Positions 16,568 through 26,426 of a DNA stretch of 64,000 bases are shown piece after piece. Below the pieces are notes generated by a model, which did no database searches, had not been told where the DNA came from, and saw only the letters and a program-made list of their open reading frames with translations. The stretch comes from Paramagnetospirillum magnetotacticum MS-1 (GTDB lineage: Bacteria; Pseudomonadota; Alphaproteobacteria; Rhodospirillales; Magnetospirillaceae). The DNA lies in contig NZ_JXSL01000027.1 in NCBI RefSeq assembly GCF_000829825.1, positions 547,093 to 611,092 of the forward strand, given 5' to 3'. A program made the position numbers and the translations under genes. Position 1 is the stretch's first letter; the number at the start of each line of letters is the position of its first letter.

Positions 16568-18805
16568 TCAGCTGAAACGATTGTTCCTGGGAAAGCCGGT
16601 GGGAGGCAGTCGTCCCACCGAGGCGCGCTTACCCAGCCAGGGGGTAAGATCGGCCTCGGTGCGCACCCTGTCGCCCAGATTCCAGGTCAGGCCTTGGGCC
16701 AGGGTAAAGACCTTGATGTCGGCCATGCCGCCGTCACGGTACTTCTGCAAGATCACGCCCCTGCCCCGGGTCATCACCGGGATTTCATCGGCCATGAACA
16801 CCAGCAGCTTGCGGTTCTCGCCGATCACCGCCACGGCGTCGCCCTCGAAGGGCAGGCAGAATTTGGCTTTCTCGCCATCGCCGCAATTGAGGACCATCTT
16901 GCCCGCCCGCGTCTGGGCCAGGACTTCATTCTCCTCGACCACGAAGCCGCGATCGGAATTGGTGGCGACCAAGAGCTTGCGCCCCGGCTTGTGGACCAGA
17001 ACGGCGGCGATATCCACATCACCCGCCAGATCGATCATCAGGCGCAGCGGCTCGCCATGGCCGCGCCCCGAAGGCAGCTTGTCGCCGCCGATGGTGTAGA
17101 AGCGCCCGTCGGTGGCGAAGACCAGGATCTTGTCGGTGGTCCAGGCCTTGAGCAGATGCCCAAGCTGGTCGCCCTCCTTGAACTTCAAGGCATCGGGACT
17201 GTCGGAATGGCCTTTCAGCGCCCGGATCCAGCCCTTCTCGGACAGAACCATGGTGATGGCTTCGCGCTCCACATAGGCCTCGATGGGCACCACCACGGCG
17301 GACGGCGCGTCACCCAGTTCGGTGCGGCGCTTGCCCAAAGCGGTGGCCCCGCCGAAGGCTTTGCGGATCTCGGCATTCTGGGCGGCGATGGTGGTCCAGC
17401 GGCGGCCTTCATCGGCCAACAGCGCTTCAAGATCGGCCTTTTCCGCCGACAATTCGGCGTGTTCGGTCTTGATCTCCAGTTCCTGCAGCTTGTTCAGGGA
17501 GCGCAGCCGCATATTGAGGATGGCCTCGGCCTGCACCTCGGACAGTTTGAAGGTCTTGATCAGCTCCGCCTTGGGCTCGTCGGCGAAGCGGATGATCTTG
17601 ATGACCTTGTCCAGATCGGCATAGACCTTGAGGAAGCCTTCCAGCACTTCCAGGCGCTTGGCGATCTTCTCCAGGCGGAAGCGGGTGCGGCGCTCGAGAA
17701 CCACCATGCGGTGATCGAGAAAAGCGCGCAGCACCTCCTTCAGATTCATAACGCCGGGCGTAAGGTGGCCATGGCTGTCAGGCGCCAGCACGTTCATGTT
17801 GAGCGAAAAGCGCGATTCCAGGTCGGTCTGGCGGAACAATTGCTCCATGACCAGTTCGGCCTCGACCGTGCGATTCCTGGGCTCGAGCACCAGACGGATA
17901 TCCTCGGCGGATTCATCCCTGATATCGGCCAGCAGCGGCAACTTCTTCTCGGACAAAAGCTCGGCGATCTTCTCGATCAGCTTGGCCTTTTGCACCTGAT
18001 AGGGAATCTCGGTGATGACGATCTGGTAAAGCCCGTGGGAGAGCTTCTCCACCGCCCATTTGGCCCGCACCCTGAACGAGCCCTTGCCGGTACGGTAGGC
18101 CTCGCTGATGGCCGCGCTGGTTTCCACCAGAACACCGCCGGTGGGAAAGTCGGGACCGGGCATATGGGCGATCAACTCGTCCACATCGCAATCGGGCTTG
18201 GCGATCAGGTGATCGAGCGCGTCGCAGATCTCGCCCAGATTATGGGGCGGAATGCTGGTGGCCATGCCCACCGCGATACCGGCCGAGCCATTGGCCAGCA
18301 GATTGGGAATGGCCGACGGCATGACCGCGGGCTCTTCCTCGGTCCCGTCATAGGTGGGGCGGAAATCGACGCTGTCCTCGTCGAGACCTTCCATCAGGGC
18401 GGCGGCGATCTCGGTCAGCTTGGCTTCGGTATACCGCATGGCCGCGGCGTTATCGCCGTCGATATTGCCGAAATTGCCCTGGCCCTCCACCAGGGGATAG
18501 CGCACGGCGAAGTCCTGGGCCAGACGCACCAGAGTGTCATAGACCGCCACATCGCCATGGGGGTGGTACTTACCGATGACGTCGCCGACCACGCGGGCGC
18601 ATTTCTTGAAGCCGCCGCTGGGGTCCAGCTTCAACTGGCGCATGGCGAACAGCAGACGGCGATGCACAGGCTTCAACCCGTCGCGCACATCGGGCAGCGA
18701 GCGCGACACGATGGTGGACATGGCATAGGCGAGATAGCGCTCGCCCAGGGCGTCGGCAAGCGGCGTGTCGCGGATATCGCCGGTAACGGCGGGCTGGGTC
18801 ATCAC
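16568..18805 (-). CDS. parC: DNA topoisomerase IV subunit A
   Basis: DNA cleavage and religation subunit of the decatenating type II topoisomerase. 745 residues with [27 protein letters not shown] at the N-terminus, the winged-helix site [19 protein letters not shown], and catalytic Tyr 125 in [12 protein letters not shown]-terminal beta-pinwheel region (about 490-730) follows. The lack of a canonical GyrA box and the shorter C-terminus favour ParC over GyrA. The position equivalent to E. coli ParC Ser80 is Val (residue 86). It is the only gene on this stretch; the TetR gene ends 49 bases upstream on the same strand. Confidence 0.93.
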   Translation of the reverse strand: MMTQPAVTGDIRDTPLADALGERYLAYAMSTIVSRSLPDVRDGLKPVHRRLLFAMRQLKLDPSGGFKKCARVVGDVIGKYHPHGDVAVYDTLVRLAQDFAVRYPLVEGQGNFGNIDGDNAAAMRYTEAKLTEIAAALMEGLDEDSVDFRPTYDGTEEEPAVMPSAIPNLLANGSAGIAVGMATSIPPHNLGEICDALDHLIAKPDCDVDELIAHMPGPDFPTGGVLVETSAAISEAYRTGKGSFRVRAKWAVEKLSHGLYQIVITEIPYQVQKAKLIEKIAELLSEKKLPLLADIRDESAEDIRLVLEPRNRTVEAELVMEQLFRQTDLESRFSLNMNVLAPDSHGHLTPGVMNLKEVLRAFLDHRMVVLERRTRFRLEKIAKRLEVLEGFLKVYADLDKVIKIIRFADEPKAELIKTFKLSEVQAEAILNMRLRSLNKLQELEIKTEHAELSAEKADLEALLADEGRRWTTIAAQNAEIRKAFGGATALGKRRTELGDAPSAVVVPIEAYVEREAITMVLSEKGWIRALKGHSDSPDALKFKEGDQLGHLLKAWTTDKILVFATDGRFYTIGGDKLPSGRGHGEPLRLMIDLAGDVDIAAVLVHKPGRKLLVATNSDRGFVVEENEVLAQTRAGKMVLNCGDGEKAKFCLPFEGDAVAVIGENRKLLVFMADEIPVMTRGRGVILQKYRDGGMADIKVFTLAQGLTWNLGDRVRTEADLTPWLGKRASVGRLPPTGFPRNNRFS

Positions 18806-18811
18806 ATTCCT

Positions 18812-18828
18812 CTGGCTTTTGAAGCCAG
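18812..18828. terminator. Small hairpin between tetR-type gene and parC
   Basis: CTGGCTT (18812-18818), loop TTG, AAGCCAG (18822-18828). It is between the TetR stop and the parC start on the minus strand. No U-run follows, so it may be an attenuating or structural element rather than a true terminator. Confidence 0.35.
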
Positions 18829-18854
18829 ATATAGTACCCGATGTTGAGAGTGCG

Positions 18855-19532
18855 TCAACAGATCGTGGTGGTGGAGAGCGCCTCCCACTGACGCCGTCCC
18901 TTCGGCGTCAGAAGTGCCTGGGCGAAGAAGTCCAGCCCCTCGGCAATGTATTGCTCCAGGTCGCACAACTCTTTGAGGCGCCAGTGCTTCAAGGCCCAGC
19001 TATGGGCGAAGGTCACCAGCTGGTAAGTCACCAGTTCCACATTGACGTCGCGCATCAGCCCGGCCTTGATGCAGTTTGCAAGACAGGCCGCGATCATGCC
19101 GTTGGTCTCGATCTCGCAATCCTTGATCAACTGGCGGCGATCATCGGGCAGCGACTTGGTGGAGCGGTAGGCCAGCACCGTCGCTTCGCGCCGCTGGTCC
19201 ACCACCCGGCAATAGGCCCGGATGGCGGCGACAAAGCGCTCCAGCGGGTCGGAAAGGCCTTCCAGCGCGGCCGGGATTTCCTGCTTATAGGATTCCAGAA
19301 CCGACAGGAGAGCGAGCAGCAGCACGTCTTCCTTGTCGGTGACATATTGGTAGATCAGCCCGGCCGAGACCCCCGCCTTCTTGGCCACATCCTGAATGGT
19401 GGTGCGGTAGAACCCCTGGTGGGAGAACAACTCCACCGCCGAGGCGATGATCTGGCCGCGCCGCTTGGCAACCAGGGCCTCGTCGCTGACCTGGGCCTTG
19501 ACGTCATGAACCGTGCCCGGCTTGCTGTCCAT
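18855..19532 (-). CDS. TetR family transcriptional regulator (FadR/BadR-like role proposed)
   Basis: About 225 residues from the ATG at 19532 (start of [10 protein letters not shown]); an upstream in-frame start at 19598 is less likely. The N-terminal helix-turn-helix is clear: [51 protein letters not shown]. The C-terminal ligand domain is helical. It lies at the 3' end of the minus-strand beta-oxidation operon that begins at 23968. TetR regulators in that position usually repress the operon and respond to an acyl-CoA intermediate. Dyads with TGAATG half-sites ahead of the first gene (23991-24056) resemble FadR/TetR operators known from Bacillus and Thermus. The ligand is unknown. Confidence 0.85.
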   Translation of the reverse strand: MDSKPGTVHDVKAQVSDEALVAKRRGQIIASAVELFSHQGFYRTTIQDVAKKAGVSAGLIYQYVTDKEDVLLLALLSVLESYKQEIPAALEGLSDPLERFVAAIRAYCRVVDQRREATVLAYRSTKSLPDDRRQLIKDCEIETNGMIAACLANCIKAGLMRDVNVELVTYQLVTFAHSWALKHWRLKELCDLEQYIAEGLDFFAQALLTPKGRRQWEALSTTTIC

Positions 19533-19601
19533 TCCGTGTTTTGCCCCAATTGGAAGATTTCCGAAAACCGGACTACTCCGGCGCGGAGGGTCCGTCAACC
19601 T

Positions 19602-20375
19602 CTACATCAATTCCCCACCCGCGACAGCGATGCTCTGGCCGGTGATGGAGCTTGACCCCGGCAGGCACAGCCAGGCCACCGCCTCGGCCACTTCTTCCGG
19701 CTTGATCAGGCGCTTTTGCGGATTGGAGGCCACCAGACCGGCCAAGGCCTCTTCCCGGCTCCGTCCGGTCTTGGCGACGATATTGCTGATGGTTTCCTCG
19801 ACGATATCGGTTTCGGTATAGCCGGGACAGACGGCATTGACCGTCACCGGCTTGGATGCCAGTTCCACCGCCAGGGCCCGCGTCAGGCCGATCAGCCCAT
19901 GCTTGGCGGCGCAATAGGCAGCGCAATAGGCCAGACCGGTCAGCCCGGCGGTGGACGCCACATTGACCACCCTGCCCCAACCGGATTCCAGCATCTGGGG
20001 AAGCGCCGCCTGTGTGCTCAAGAACGCCCCCGTCAGATCGGTGCGCAGGATGTCGTCCCACAAGGACAGATCGGTCTTGGCGAAGGGCGCCGCCTTGGCG
20101 ATCCCGGCATTGTTGACCAGGATGGTGATGGGGCCTTGGGCCTGGGCCGCCAGGGCAAAGCCGTTCTGAATGGCCGAAGCATCGGTCACGTCCATGGCCA
20201 CGGCATGACAGCCCATGGCGGCGGCGGCCCCTTCCAAGCGCCCCTTGTCGCGCCCGGTGATGGTGACGGCGGCGCCCAGGCTCAGCAATTGCCGCGCGAT
20301 GGCGGCGCCGATGCCGCGCCCGCCGCCGGTAACGAGAGCATGGCGGCCAGCAAGCGGCTTCGCCTCGCCCATCAT
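19602..20375 (-). CDS. Short-chain dehydrogenase/reductase, probable 3-hydroxyacyl-CoA dehydrogenase
   Basis: A 257-residue classical SDR. The NAD(P) site is TGGGRGIG near residue 17; NNAG is at about 89-92; the catalytic Ser is in VASTAGLTG, and the Tyr-Lys pair is in [27 protein letters not shown] is followed by the C-terminal [17 protein letters not shown]. It overlaps the acyl-CoA dehydrogenase gene by 4 bases (ATGA). Within this beta-oxidation operon an SDR would oxidise a hydroxyacyl-CoA; a ketoacyl reductase role (FabG-like) cannot be excluded. Confidence 0.85.
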   Translation of the reverse strand: MMGEAKPLAGRHALVTGGGRGIGAAIARQLLSLGAAVTITGRDKGRLEGAAAAMGCHAVAMDVTDASAIQNGFALAAQAQGPITILVNNAGIAKAAPFAKTDLSLWDDILRTDLTGAFLSTQAALPQMLESGWGRVVNVASTAGLTGLAYCAAYCAAKHGLIGLTRALAVELASKPVTVNAVCPGYTETDIVEETISNIVAKTGRSREEALAGLVASNPQKRLIKPEEVAEAVAWLCLPGSSSITGQSIAVAGGELM

Positions 20376-21556
20376 AGGGGCAGCCCCTCATAGACCTTGG
20401 AGGCGATGACCAGCTTTTGAATCTCGCTGGTGCCTTCATAGATGCGCAGCGCGCGAATCTCGCGGTAGAGCTGCTCCACCGCCATGCCGCTGATCACGCC
20501 CAGGCCGCCCCAGATCTGCACCGCCTGATCGATGACCATCTGGGCCTGTTCGGTGGCCCACAGCTTGGCCATGGAGGCCTCGCGGGTCACGCGTCCACCC
20601 TTGGTGTCCTTGACCCAGGCCGAGCGGTAGATCAGCAGCGCCGAGGTATCGATGGCCACCGCCATGTCGGCGATCTTGGCCTGGATCAATTGGAAGTCGG
20701 CGAGGCGCGAGCCGAAGGCCTTGCGCTTGACCGAGCGCGACACCGCCTCGTCCATGGCGCGGCGCGCGAAGCCCAGGGCGGCGGCGCCCACCGTGGTGCG
20801 GAACACGTCCAGCACGCTCATGGCCACCTTGAAGCCGTCACCCGGCTTGCCCAGCATGGCCGAGGCGGGCACCCGCATGTTGTCAAAGCGTAACGACCCC
20901 AGGGGATGGGGCGCGATGACATCGATTCGCTCCGACACCGAAAGTCCGGGAGTCTTTGCGTCAACCACGAATGCAGCGAGTCCCTTGGCGCCTTCCTCGT
21001 CGCCCATGCGGGCGAAGACGGTATAGAAGTCGGCCAGCCCGGCATTGGAGATCCAGGTCTTGGCGCCGTTGATCACATAATGGTCGCCATCCCTGACCGC
21101 CTTGGTGGTCATGGCCCCCACATCGGAACCGGCATCGGCTTCGGAAATGGCGAAGGCGGCGATCATCTCGCCCGTTCCCACCTTGGGCAGATAGCGGGCC
21201 TTTTGTTCCTCATTTCCGAACAAGGTGATGGCGGCGCTACCCAAGCCCTGCATGGCGAAGGCGAAATCGGCAAGACCGGCGTGGCGGGCCAGGATCTCGC
21301 GGCCCAGGCACAAGGCCCGAACGTCGAAATCCTTAGCCCGCCCGCCATAAGCGGCCGGAATTGCGGCCTTAAGGAACCCCGCCTGTCCCAAAGCCGTTAC
21401 CAGGCGTCGGGCGGTCTGGTCCATGGCGGGGCCGTGCGCCTCGTCCTCGGGACACACCCCTGGGAGGATGGTGTCGGCCCAGTCCTCTAACGACCGCGCA
21501 AAGGCGCGGTGGGACTCGTCGAGAAAGGGCCAGTCGAGGAACGTGGCGTCACTCAT
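20372..21556 (-). CDS. Acyl-CoA dehydrogenase
   Basis: FAD-dependent alpha,beta-desaturase of an acyl-CoA, 394 residues. Family stretches: [22 protein letters not shown] (FAD/substrate loop), [74 protein letters not shown]. The catalytic Glu is the E of [10 protein letters not shown]. Electrons would pass to ETF; an etfB start is visible at the right edge of the window. It is coupled downstream to the SDR gene and follows the enoyl-CoA hydratase by 17 bases. The chain-length or ring specificity is not evident. Confidence 0.92.
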   Translation of the reverse strand: MSDATFLDWPFLDESHRAFARSLEDWADTILPGVCPEDEAHGPAMDQTARRLVTALGQAGFLKAAIPAAYGGRAKDFDVRALCLGREILARHAGLADFAFAMQGLGSAAITLFGNEEQKARYLPKVGTGEMIAAFAISEADAGSDVGAMTTKAVRDGDHYVINGAKTWISNAGLADFYTVFARMGDEEGAKGLAAFVVDAKTPGLSVSERIDVIAPHPLGSLRFDNMRVPASAMLGKPGDGFKVAMSVLDVFRTTVGAAALGFARRAMDEAVSRSVKRKAFGSRLADFQLIQAKIADMAVAIDTSALLIYRSAWVKDTKGGRVTREASMAKLWATEQAQMVIDQAVQIWGGLGVISGMAVEQLYREIRALRIYEGTSEIQKLVIASKVYEGLPL

Positions 21557-21573
21557 GGTTCTTTTCCTTAACC

Positions 21574-22392
21574 TTAATTACCCTCGAAAATCGGCGCCTG
21601 CTTGGCGGCGAATGCCACGTAAGCGCGCTCGAAGTCCTTGGTCTGCATGCAAATGGCCTGGGCCTGAGCCTCGGCCTCGATGCACTCGCCCAGGCCGTGG
21701 TTCCATTCCTGCCACAGCATCTTCTTGGTCATGGCGTGACCGAAGGTGGGGCCGTTGGCCAGGGAATGCGCCAGCTTGTTGGCGGCGTCCAGCAGTTCTT
21801 CCGGAGCATGGAGCGAGTTGTAATAGCCGACCCGCTCGGATTCCTCGCCGCCCATGGCGCGGCCAGTGTAGAGCAGCTCAGCCGCCCGCGACAGGCCGAT
21901 CAGGCGGGGCAGCAAGGTGCAGGCGCCCATATCGGCACCGGCCAGACCAACGCGCACGAACAGGAAGGCCACCTTGGAGCGCGCCGTGCCCAGACGGATA
22001 TCGGCGGCGCAGCCCAGCATGGTGCCAGCACCGGCACAGATGCCGTCGATGGCGGCGATGATCGGCTGGGGCGCATTGCGCATGGCGCGCACCGCGTCGC
22101 CGGTCATGCGGGTGAATTCAAGGAGTTCGGGCATGTCCATCTTGGTCAGCGGACCGATGATCTCGTGCACGTCGCCGCCCGAGCAGAAATTGCCGCCCGA
22201 GCCGGTGACGATCACCGCCTTGACGTCGTCGGCATAGACCATATTCTCAAACAGATCGCGAAGTTCACCATAAGAATCAAATGTTAACGGGTTTTTCCTA
22301 TCAGGACGGTTGAGGGTGAGAGTCGCCACCTTGCCATCAACCTTCCAGTCGAAATGAGTGGCCTTGTACTCGGCTGCCTTGAACTTGCGCAT
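21574..22392 (-). CDS. Enoyl-CoA hydratase/isomerase family protein
   Basis: A 272-residue crotonase-fold protein: [20 protein letters not shown], oxyanion-hole segments [14 protein letters not shown] and [23 protein letters not shown], and [23 protein letters not shown]. The second catalytic Glu of canonical hydratases (as in PEVxLGxxPGxGGT) is replaced by an Ala/Asp-containing loop (GLAGADMG), so the reaction may not be simple hydration. Isomerase, hydrolase or ring-opening activities are known in the superfamily. [12 protein letters not shown] resembles hydratase-like proteins that I recall from CoA-dependent aromatic pathways; this is memory, not a search. It lies between the BadH-like SDR and the acyl-CoA dehydrogenase gene. 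Confidence 0.85.
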   Translation of the reverse strand: MRKFKAAEYKATHFDWKVDGKVATLTLNRPDRKNPLTFDSYGELRDLFENMVYADDVKAVIVTGSGGNFCSGGDVHEIIGPLTKMDMPELLEFTRMTGDAVRAMRNAPQPIIAAIDGICAGAGTMLGCAADIRLGTARSKVAFLFVRVGLAGADMGACTLLPRLIGLSRAAELLYTGRAMGGEESERVGYYNSLHAPEELLDAANKLAHSLANGPTFGHAMTKKMLWQEWNHGLGECIEAEAQAQAICMQTKDFERAYVAFAAKQAPIFEGN

Positions 22393-22430
22393 GGGATTGT
22401 CCTCTTTCGTGACGTTGGGAACGCGGGCTC

Positions 22431-23177
22431 TTAGCCCACCATGGTGATGCCGCCGTTGACCGACAGAACCTGGCCGGTGATGTAGTCGGCGCGGTTGGAT
22501 GCCATGAAGACGATGGAATCGGCCACTTCCTGCGGTTGGCCGAAGCGGCGCATGGGAATGACCTTGAGGAAGGCCTCCAGGAACTTTTCCGGCTCGGACT
22601 TCAACAGCGGCGTGTCGGTGGGGCCGGGGCAGATGGCGTTGACGTTGATGTTGTAGCGGGCACCCTCGCGGGCCAGGGCCTTGGAGAAGGAAATCAGCCC
22701 GCCCTTGGCCGCCGAATAGACGCTTTCGCCCAAGCTTCCCACCCGCCCGGCATCGGAGGCCACATTGACGATCTTGCCGGTCTTCTTCTCGATCATCAGG
22801 GGGAAGAAGGCGCGGATCAACTCGATGGGGCCGGTGAGATTGAGGCTCATGACCTTGGCGATGAAGGCGTCGTCGTTATCAACGAAGGGCTGGATATGCC
22901 CCCAGCCCGCCACGTTGCACAGGATGTCGAGGCGGCCGCGGGTGGCCAGAACATGCTCCTTGACACGCGCGATATTAGCCTTGTCGGTGACGTCGAGGCG
23001 CACGAATTCGGCCTTGAGGCCCTTGGCCTTCAGCTCGGTCGCAGCCTTCTCGCCCGCTTCCACGTTGATATCGGCGATCAGCACATCGGCGCCCAGTTCG
23101 GCCATGGACTTCACGGTGCAATAGCCGATGCCCGACGCACCGCCGGTGATCAGGGCGACTTTATCCTCGAACTTCAT
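22431..23177 (-). CDS. SDR family dehydrogenase resembling 2-hydroxycyclohexanecarboxyl-CoA dehydrogenase (BadH-like)
   Basis: A 248-residue [14 protein letters not shown] cofactor site, [61 protein letters not shown], and a C-terminal [19 protein letters not shown]. The combination CPGPTDTxLL, a PEK-containing insert and GQVLSVxGGxTMxG resembles Rhodopseudomonas BadH, which oxidises 2-hydroxycyclohexanecarboxyl-CoA. The start at 23177 follows the ribosome site GGAGCCAAGGAA; 23204 is the longer alternative. Operon context with hydratases and an acyl-CoA dehydrogenase supports a hydroxyacyl-CoA substrate. No BadI-like ring hydrolase is recognisable, so an alicyclic substrate is only a hypothesis. 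Confidence 0.85.
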   Translation of the reverse strand: MKFEDKVALITGGASGIGYCTVKSMAELGADVLIADINVEAGEKAATELKAKGLKAEFVRLDVTDKANIARVKEHVLATRGRLDILCNVAGWGHIQPFVDNDDAFIAKVMSLNLTGPIELIRAFFPLMIEKKTGKIVNVASDAGRVGSLGESVYSAAKGGLISFSKALAREGARYNINVNAICPGPTDTPLLKSEPEKFLEAFLKVIPMRRFGQPQEVADSIVFMASNRADYITGQVLSVNGGITMVG

Positions 23178-23200
23178 TTCCTTGGCTCCTTCGATGGAAA

Positions 23201-23968
23201 TCACTTGGACAGGAAGGCCTCGACCCGGTGGCGGGTCTCGGGCTCGTGCAACAGCAGGTCACGGGTGGCGGTGAGTTCTTCCTCGTAGCCGTCGCGCGAC
23301 GGGTCGAGGGAAGCCTCGATACAGGATTTGGACGCCGCCACGGCGGCGCGCGGCAGCGTGGCCAGGCGGTCGGCCAGATTGGCGGCCTTGTCGGCCAGTT
23401 CGGCGCGCGGTGCCGACCAATGGACGATGCCCAGGGCGGCGGCGCTTTGGCCGTCCAGGATTTCGGCCCCCAGGATCAGGCGCTTGGCGATGGCCGGGCC
23501 GCACAGCCGGGTCAGGCGCTGCGTCCCCCCCGCCCCTGGGATCAGGCCCAGATTGACCTCGGGCAGGGCCAGCTTGGCCTCATTGGCCGCCATGCGGAAG
23601 TCACAGGCCAGGGCCAGTTCCAGCCCGCCACCCATGGCCGCGCCGCCCACCTCGGCCACGGTGGCCAGGGCTAAGGTTTCGATGCGCTTCAAGACGTTCT
23701 GAAGGTCACGGACAAAGGCGATCTGAGTATCCACCAGATCGGGGTTGGCCAGATTCTCGCGCATCTCGGACAGATCGGCCCCCGCGCAGAACGCCTTTTG
23801 CTCGGAGCGCAGATGCAGAACGCGGATGGTCTTATCCGCCTCCACCACATCCATGGCCCCATGCAAGTCCTTGATCAGGGCACGCGACAGGGCGTTCACA
23901 GGCGGGCTGGCCAGGGTCACCACGAAGACGGCACCCCGTCGGGCGGTATTGAGCACGGAGAAGGACAT
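23201..23968 (-). CDS. Enoyl-CoA hydratase
   Basis: First gene of the minus-strand operon, 255 residues. Crotonase motifs: FVVTLASPPVNALSRALIKDL, KAFCAGADLSEMRENL, EVGGAAMGGGLELALACDFRMA and LALPEVNLGLIPGAGGTQRLTRLCG, with both oxyanion-hole segments and the Glu of PEVNLG. A canonical 2-enoyl-CoA hydratase is likely. The region ahead of its start holds TGAATG dyads, probable operators for the TetR protein encoded at the operon's end. Confidence 0.87.
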   Translation of the reverse strand: MSFSVLNTARRGAVFVVTLASPPVNALSRALIKDLHGAMDVVEADKTIRVLHLRSEQKAFCAGADLSEMRENLANPDLVDTQIAFVRDLQNVLKRIETLALATVAEVGGAAMGGGLELALACDFRMAANEAKLALPEVNLGLIPGAGGTQRLTRLCGPAIAKRLILGAEILDGQSAAALGIVHWSAPRAELADKAANLADRLATLPRAAVAASKSCIEASLDPSRDGYEEELTATRDLLLHEPETRHRVEAFLSK

Positions 23969-23990
23969 TCACGCCTCGAACTGACTGAGC

Positions 23991-24056
23991 ATTCAATCTG
24001 ACTGAATGTTCATTCATTCTGATGTGGGAGTCAAGGGCGATTGAATGACCGTTCAA
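23991..24056. promoter_or_regulatory. Cluster of TGAATG/CATTCA dyads, probable TetR operators
   Basis: A perfect dyad TGAATG-TT-CATTCA lies at 24003-24016. A CATTCA at 23991-23996 pairs with the TGAATG at 24003 in the other direction. A second imperfect dyad at 24041-24056 has arms TTGAA/TTCAA. The TGAATG half-site is that of TetR-type FadR operators (TGAATGAnTAnTCATTCA in Bacillus and Thermus). The cluster lies 23-88 bases ahead of the first gene of the operon that ends in the tetR-like gene. Confidence 0.6.
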
Positions 24057-24079
24057 CTCCATCATGATCGCTACTTCAT

Positions 24080-24185
24080 ATCGGAAGACGGATGGGCACG
24101 GACGCCGCTTCGTGGCCACGGATAAGCACGGATGAATACTCATCCGCGTGCGGTGCAAAGCCCCGCATCCGTGTCCATCCGTGTC
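24080..24185. repeat. Short CACGGAT/ATCCGTG repeats with a hairpin
   Basis: GGATGGGCACGGA, CCACGGATAAGCACGGATGA and ATCCGTGTCCATCCGTGTC occur within about 100 bases. CGGATGA (24129-24135), loop ATAC, TCATCCG (24140-24146) forms a hairpin. The block lies after the alpha/beta hydrolase gene and before the operator cluster. It looks like a small intergenic repeat; its function is unknown. Confidence 0.5.
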
Positions 24186-24193
24186 TCAAAAAC

Positions 24194-25138
24194 TCAGGCT
24201 TGAACGGACCGCCAAGCCCCGCAAACCTCCGCCAAGGCTTGCCTGCCCGAGGCGACATAGCCCGCCAGTCCCAGGCAGCCGTGGATGGAGCCTTCCAGGC
24301 GCACATGGCGCACAGGAACCCCCGCCCCTATAAGGGCCTGGGCATAGGCGTCCCCTTCATCCACAAGGGGGTCGAAGCCGCATGTCAGCACCAAGGCCGG
24401 AGCCAACCCGCCATGGGAGGCGGCGCGCAAGGGCGATGCGTCGGGCTCTAGCACCGGTCCCTCATGCCCAACGAAATATTGTTGGGTAAACCACTCGATA
24501 TCGCCCTGGGTCAGGAGATAGCCGTCAGCCAGCCGCGTGCGGGAGGGAAAATCTCCCTTCTGGTCCACCGCCGGATAAATCAGCATCTGAAGCGCCAGAG
24601 GAATATTCAGATCGCGGGCATGCAGGGCCACCACCGCGGACAAGGTGCCGCCAGCGCTGTCGCCAGCCACGCCCAACGTCCAGCCCGCATACTCTGCCGC
24701 CGCCCATTTGAGCGCGGCGATACCGTCTTGAATGGCTGCGGGATAGGGATGTTCCGGCCCCAGGCGATAATGTAGCGCCACCACCACGGAGCCGCTTTCG
24801 GCTGCCAGGGCGCGGCAATGGGGATCGTGGGTCTCCAGATCGCCCACCACAAAGCCGCCGCCATGGAAATACAGCAACATCGCCTTGGCCTTGGGGCCGC
24901 CCTGAGGCTGATAGCGCCGGGCGGGAATTCCCGCGATGGTGATGTCCTCGGCCTCCACCCCATGCGGAGCAGGTGGGTTCGACCGCGAAAGCCGCAACGC
25001 GAACTCCGTCCGCGCCCCAACCGGCCCCAGTTCATACAATTTCGGAAGCTTCAGTTCGGCGACCTTGGCCAGAATGAACTCCAAATCGGCATCAAGCCGC
25101 CCCGGCGTGCCCAGGGAAAAGAAACCGGTTTCAAGCAT
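24194..25138 (-). CDS. Alpha/beta hydrolase, hormone-sensitive-lipase (esterase family IV) type
   Basis: A 314-residue esterase/lipase-like protein. The HSL motif FHGGGFVVGD supplies the oxyanion hole; the nucleophile Ser is in VAGDSAGGTLSAV; the Asp is in CGFDPLVDEGDAYA and the His in LEGSIHGCLGL. It would hydrolyse esters or possibly a lactone or thioester in the pathway encoded around it. No signal peptide, so cytoplasmic. A strong terminator (25172-25202) separates it from the thiolase operon upstream, so it is probably transcribed from its own promoter. Confidence 0.9.
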   Translation of the reverse strand: MLETGFFSLGTPGRLDADLEFILAKVAELKLPKLYELGPVGARTEFALRLSRSNPPAPHGVEAEDITIAGIPARRYQPQGGPKAKAMLLYFHGGGFVVGDLETHDPHCRALAAESGSVVVALHYRLGPEHPYPAAIQDGIAALKWAAAEYAGWTLGVAGDSAGGTLSAVVALHARDLNIPLALQMLIYPAVDQKGDFPSRTRLADGYLLTQGDIEWFTQQYFVGHEGPVLEPDASPLRAASHGGLAPALVLTCGFDPLVDEGDAYAQALIGAGVPVRHVRLEGSIHGCLGLAGYVASGRQALAEVCGAWRSVQA

Positions 25139-25171
25139 GGGCTCACTCCTTGGGCGCGGAACAAATAACGA

Positions 25172-25202
25172 GGGCGGCGGATTGTTGCCTGATCCGCCGC
25201 CC
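25172..25202 (-). terminator. Terminator of the paaF-paaH-thiolase operon
   Basis: A perfect 11-bp stem, GGGCGGCGGAT (25172-25182) and ATCCGCCGCCC (25192-25202), with a 9-base loop. On the minus strand it is followed by TCGTTATTTG, a modest U-rich tail. It lies just after the thiolase stop codon. Confidence 0.75.
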
Positions 25203-25226
25203 TTCGTCGACTGAATCCGAGGAGGA

Positions 25227-26423
25227 CTAAACTCTTTCGATCACAGCGGCCAGGCCATGGCCGACGCCGATGCACAAGCTGACCACGGCGTAACGCCCGC
25301 CGGTCCGCTGCAACTGCCGCGCCGCGGTCAGTGCCAACCGCGCACCGGAACAACCCAGCGGATGGCCGATGGCGATGGCGCCGCCATTGGGATTGAGGCG
25401 CGAATCATCGGCGGCCACGCCCAGTTGGGTGACACAGCCCAGCACCTGCACGGCAAAGGCCTCGTTGATCTCGATGAGGTCGAGATCCTTGAGGGAAAGT
25501 TTGGCCCGCGCCAGGGCCTTGGTGATGGCCGGAACCGGCCCCAACCCCATGACGCGCGGGGCAACACCGGCCGCCGCACCGGCAATGATCCGGGCGATGG
25601 GCTTCACCCCCGCCTTTTCTCCCGCCGCGCGCGAGCCGATGAACAAGGCGCAGGCGCCGTCATTGATGCCCGACGCATTCCCGGCGGTCACCACGCCGCC
25701 CTCGAACAAAGGCTTCAGCTTGGCCAAAGCGGCCAGATCGCTTTGGGGGCGCGGATGTTCGTCTTCGCTCACCACGGTGTCGCCCTTGCGGCCCGCTATG
25801 GTGATGGGGTGGATCTCGCCTTCGTAGAAGCCCTCCGCCTTGGCGCGGGCATATTTGGCCTGGGAAGCGGCGGCGAAGGAATCCGAGGCCTCGCGGGTCA
25901 GGCCCAGATCATGGGCGATGTTGTCGGCGGTCTCGGGCATGGAATGGCTGCCGAATTGCTTCACCACCTTGGGGTTGGCGAAGCGCGCCCCGATGGTGGT
26001 GTCGAAGATCTTGGCGTCGCGCGACCAGGCGCTATCGCCCTTGGCCAGAACGAAGGGCGCGCGGGTCATGCTCTCCACCCCGCCCGCCAGATACAGATCC
26101 CCTTCGCCGCAGGTGATGGAACGCGCCGCGTCCAGGACGGCGGCCAGGCCCGAGGCGCACAGACGGTTGACGGTCTGGCCCGCCACCTCGACGGGCAGAC
26201 CGGCCAGCAAAGCGGCGTGGCGCGCCACGTTGCGGCTGTCCTCGCCCGCCTGATTGGTGCAGCCGAGGATGACGTCCTCGATATCCTCGGGCTTGAAGGC
26301 GGAACGGGCCACCAGGGCGCGGATCACCTCGGCGGCCAGATCGTCGGGCCTGACGGGGGCAAGGCCTCCGGCATGACGGCCGATGGGAGAGCGCAGTCCG
26401 TCGTAAAGGTAAGCGTCGAGCAT
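25227..26423 (-). CDS. Acyl-CoA thiolase, 3-oxoadipyl-CoA thiolase-like (PaaJ/PcaF type)
   Basis: A 398-residue thiolase cleaving a 3-oxoacyl-CoA to acetyl-CoA and a shortened acyl-CoA. The nucleophilic Cys is in NRLCASGLAAV; the GHPLG His in AIAIGHPLGCSGAR; the second catalytic Cys in VVSLCIGVGHG. The stretch IFDTTIGARFANPKVVKQFG followed by SMPETADNIA is typical of PaaJ/PcaF beta-ketoadipyl-CoA thiolases. The adjacent PaaH- and PaaF-like genes support an adipyl-CoA-type or related dicarboxyl-CoA substrate. Three bases separate it from the paaH-like gene. Confidence 0.92.
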   Translation of the reverse strand: MLDAYLYDGLRSPIGRHAGGLAPVRPDDLAAEVIRALVARSAFKPEDIEDVILGCTNQAGEDSRNVARHAALLAGLPVEVAGQTVNRLCASGLAAVLDAARSITCGEGDLYLAGGVESMTRAPFVLAKGDSAWSRDAKIFDTTIGARFANPKVVKQFGSHSMPETADNIAHDLGLTREASDSFAAASQAKYARAKAEGFYEGEIHPITIAGRKGDTVVSEDEHPRPQSDLAALAKLKPLFEGGVVTAGNASGINDGACALFIGSRAAGEKAGVKPIARIIAGAAAGVAPRVMGLGPVPAITKALARAKLSLKDLDLIEINEAFAVQVLGCVTQLGVAADDSRLNPNGGAIAIGHPLGCSGARLALTAARQLQRTGGRYAVVSLCIGVGHGLAAVIERV

Positions 26424-26426
26424 GGA

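Noticed and set aside
16694..18847. 717-codon plus-strand frame opposite parC
   Set aside because: Antisense shadow of parC in GC-rich DNA; low complexity and no family resemblance.
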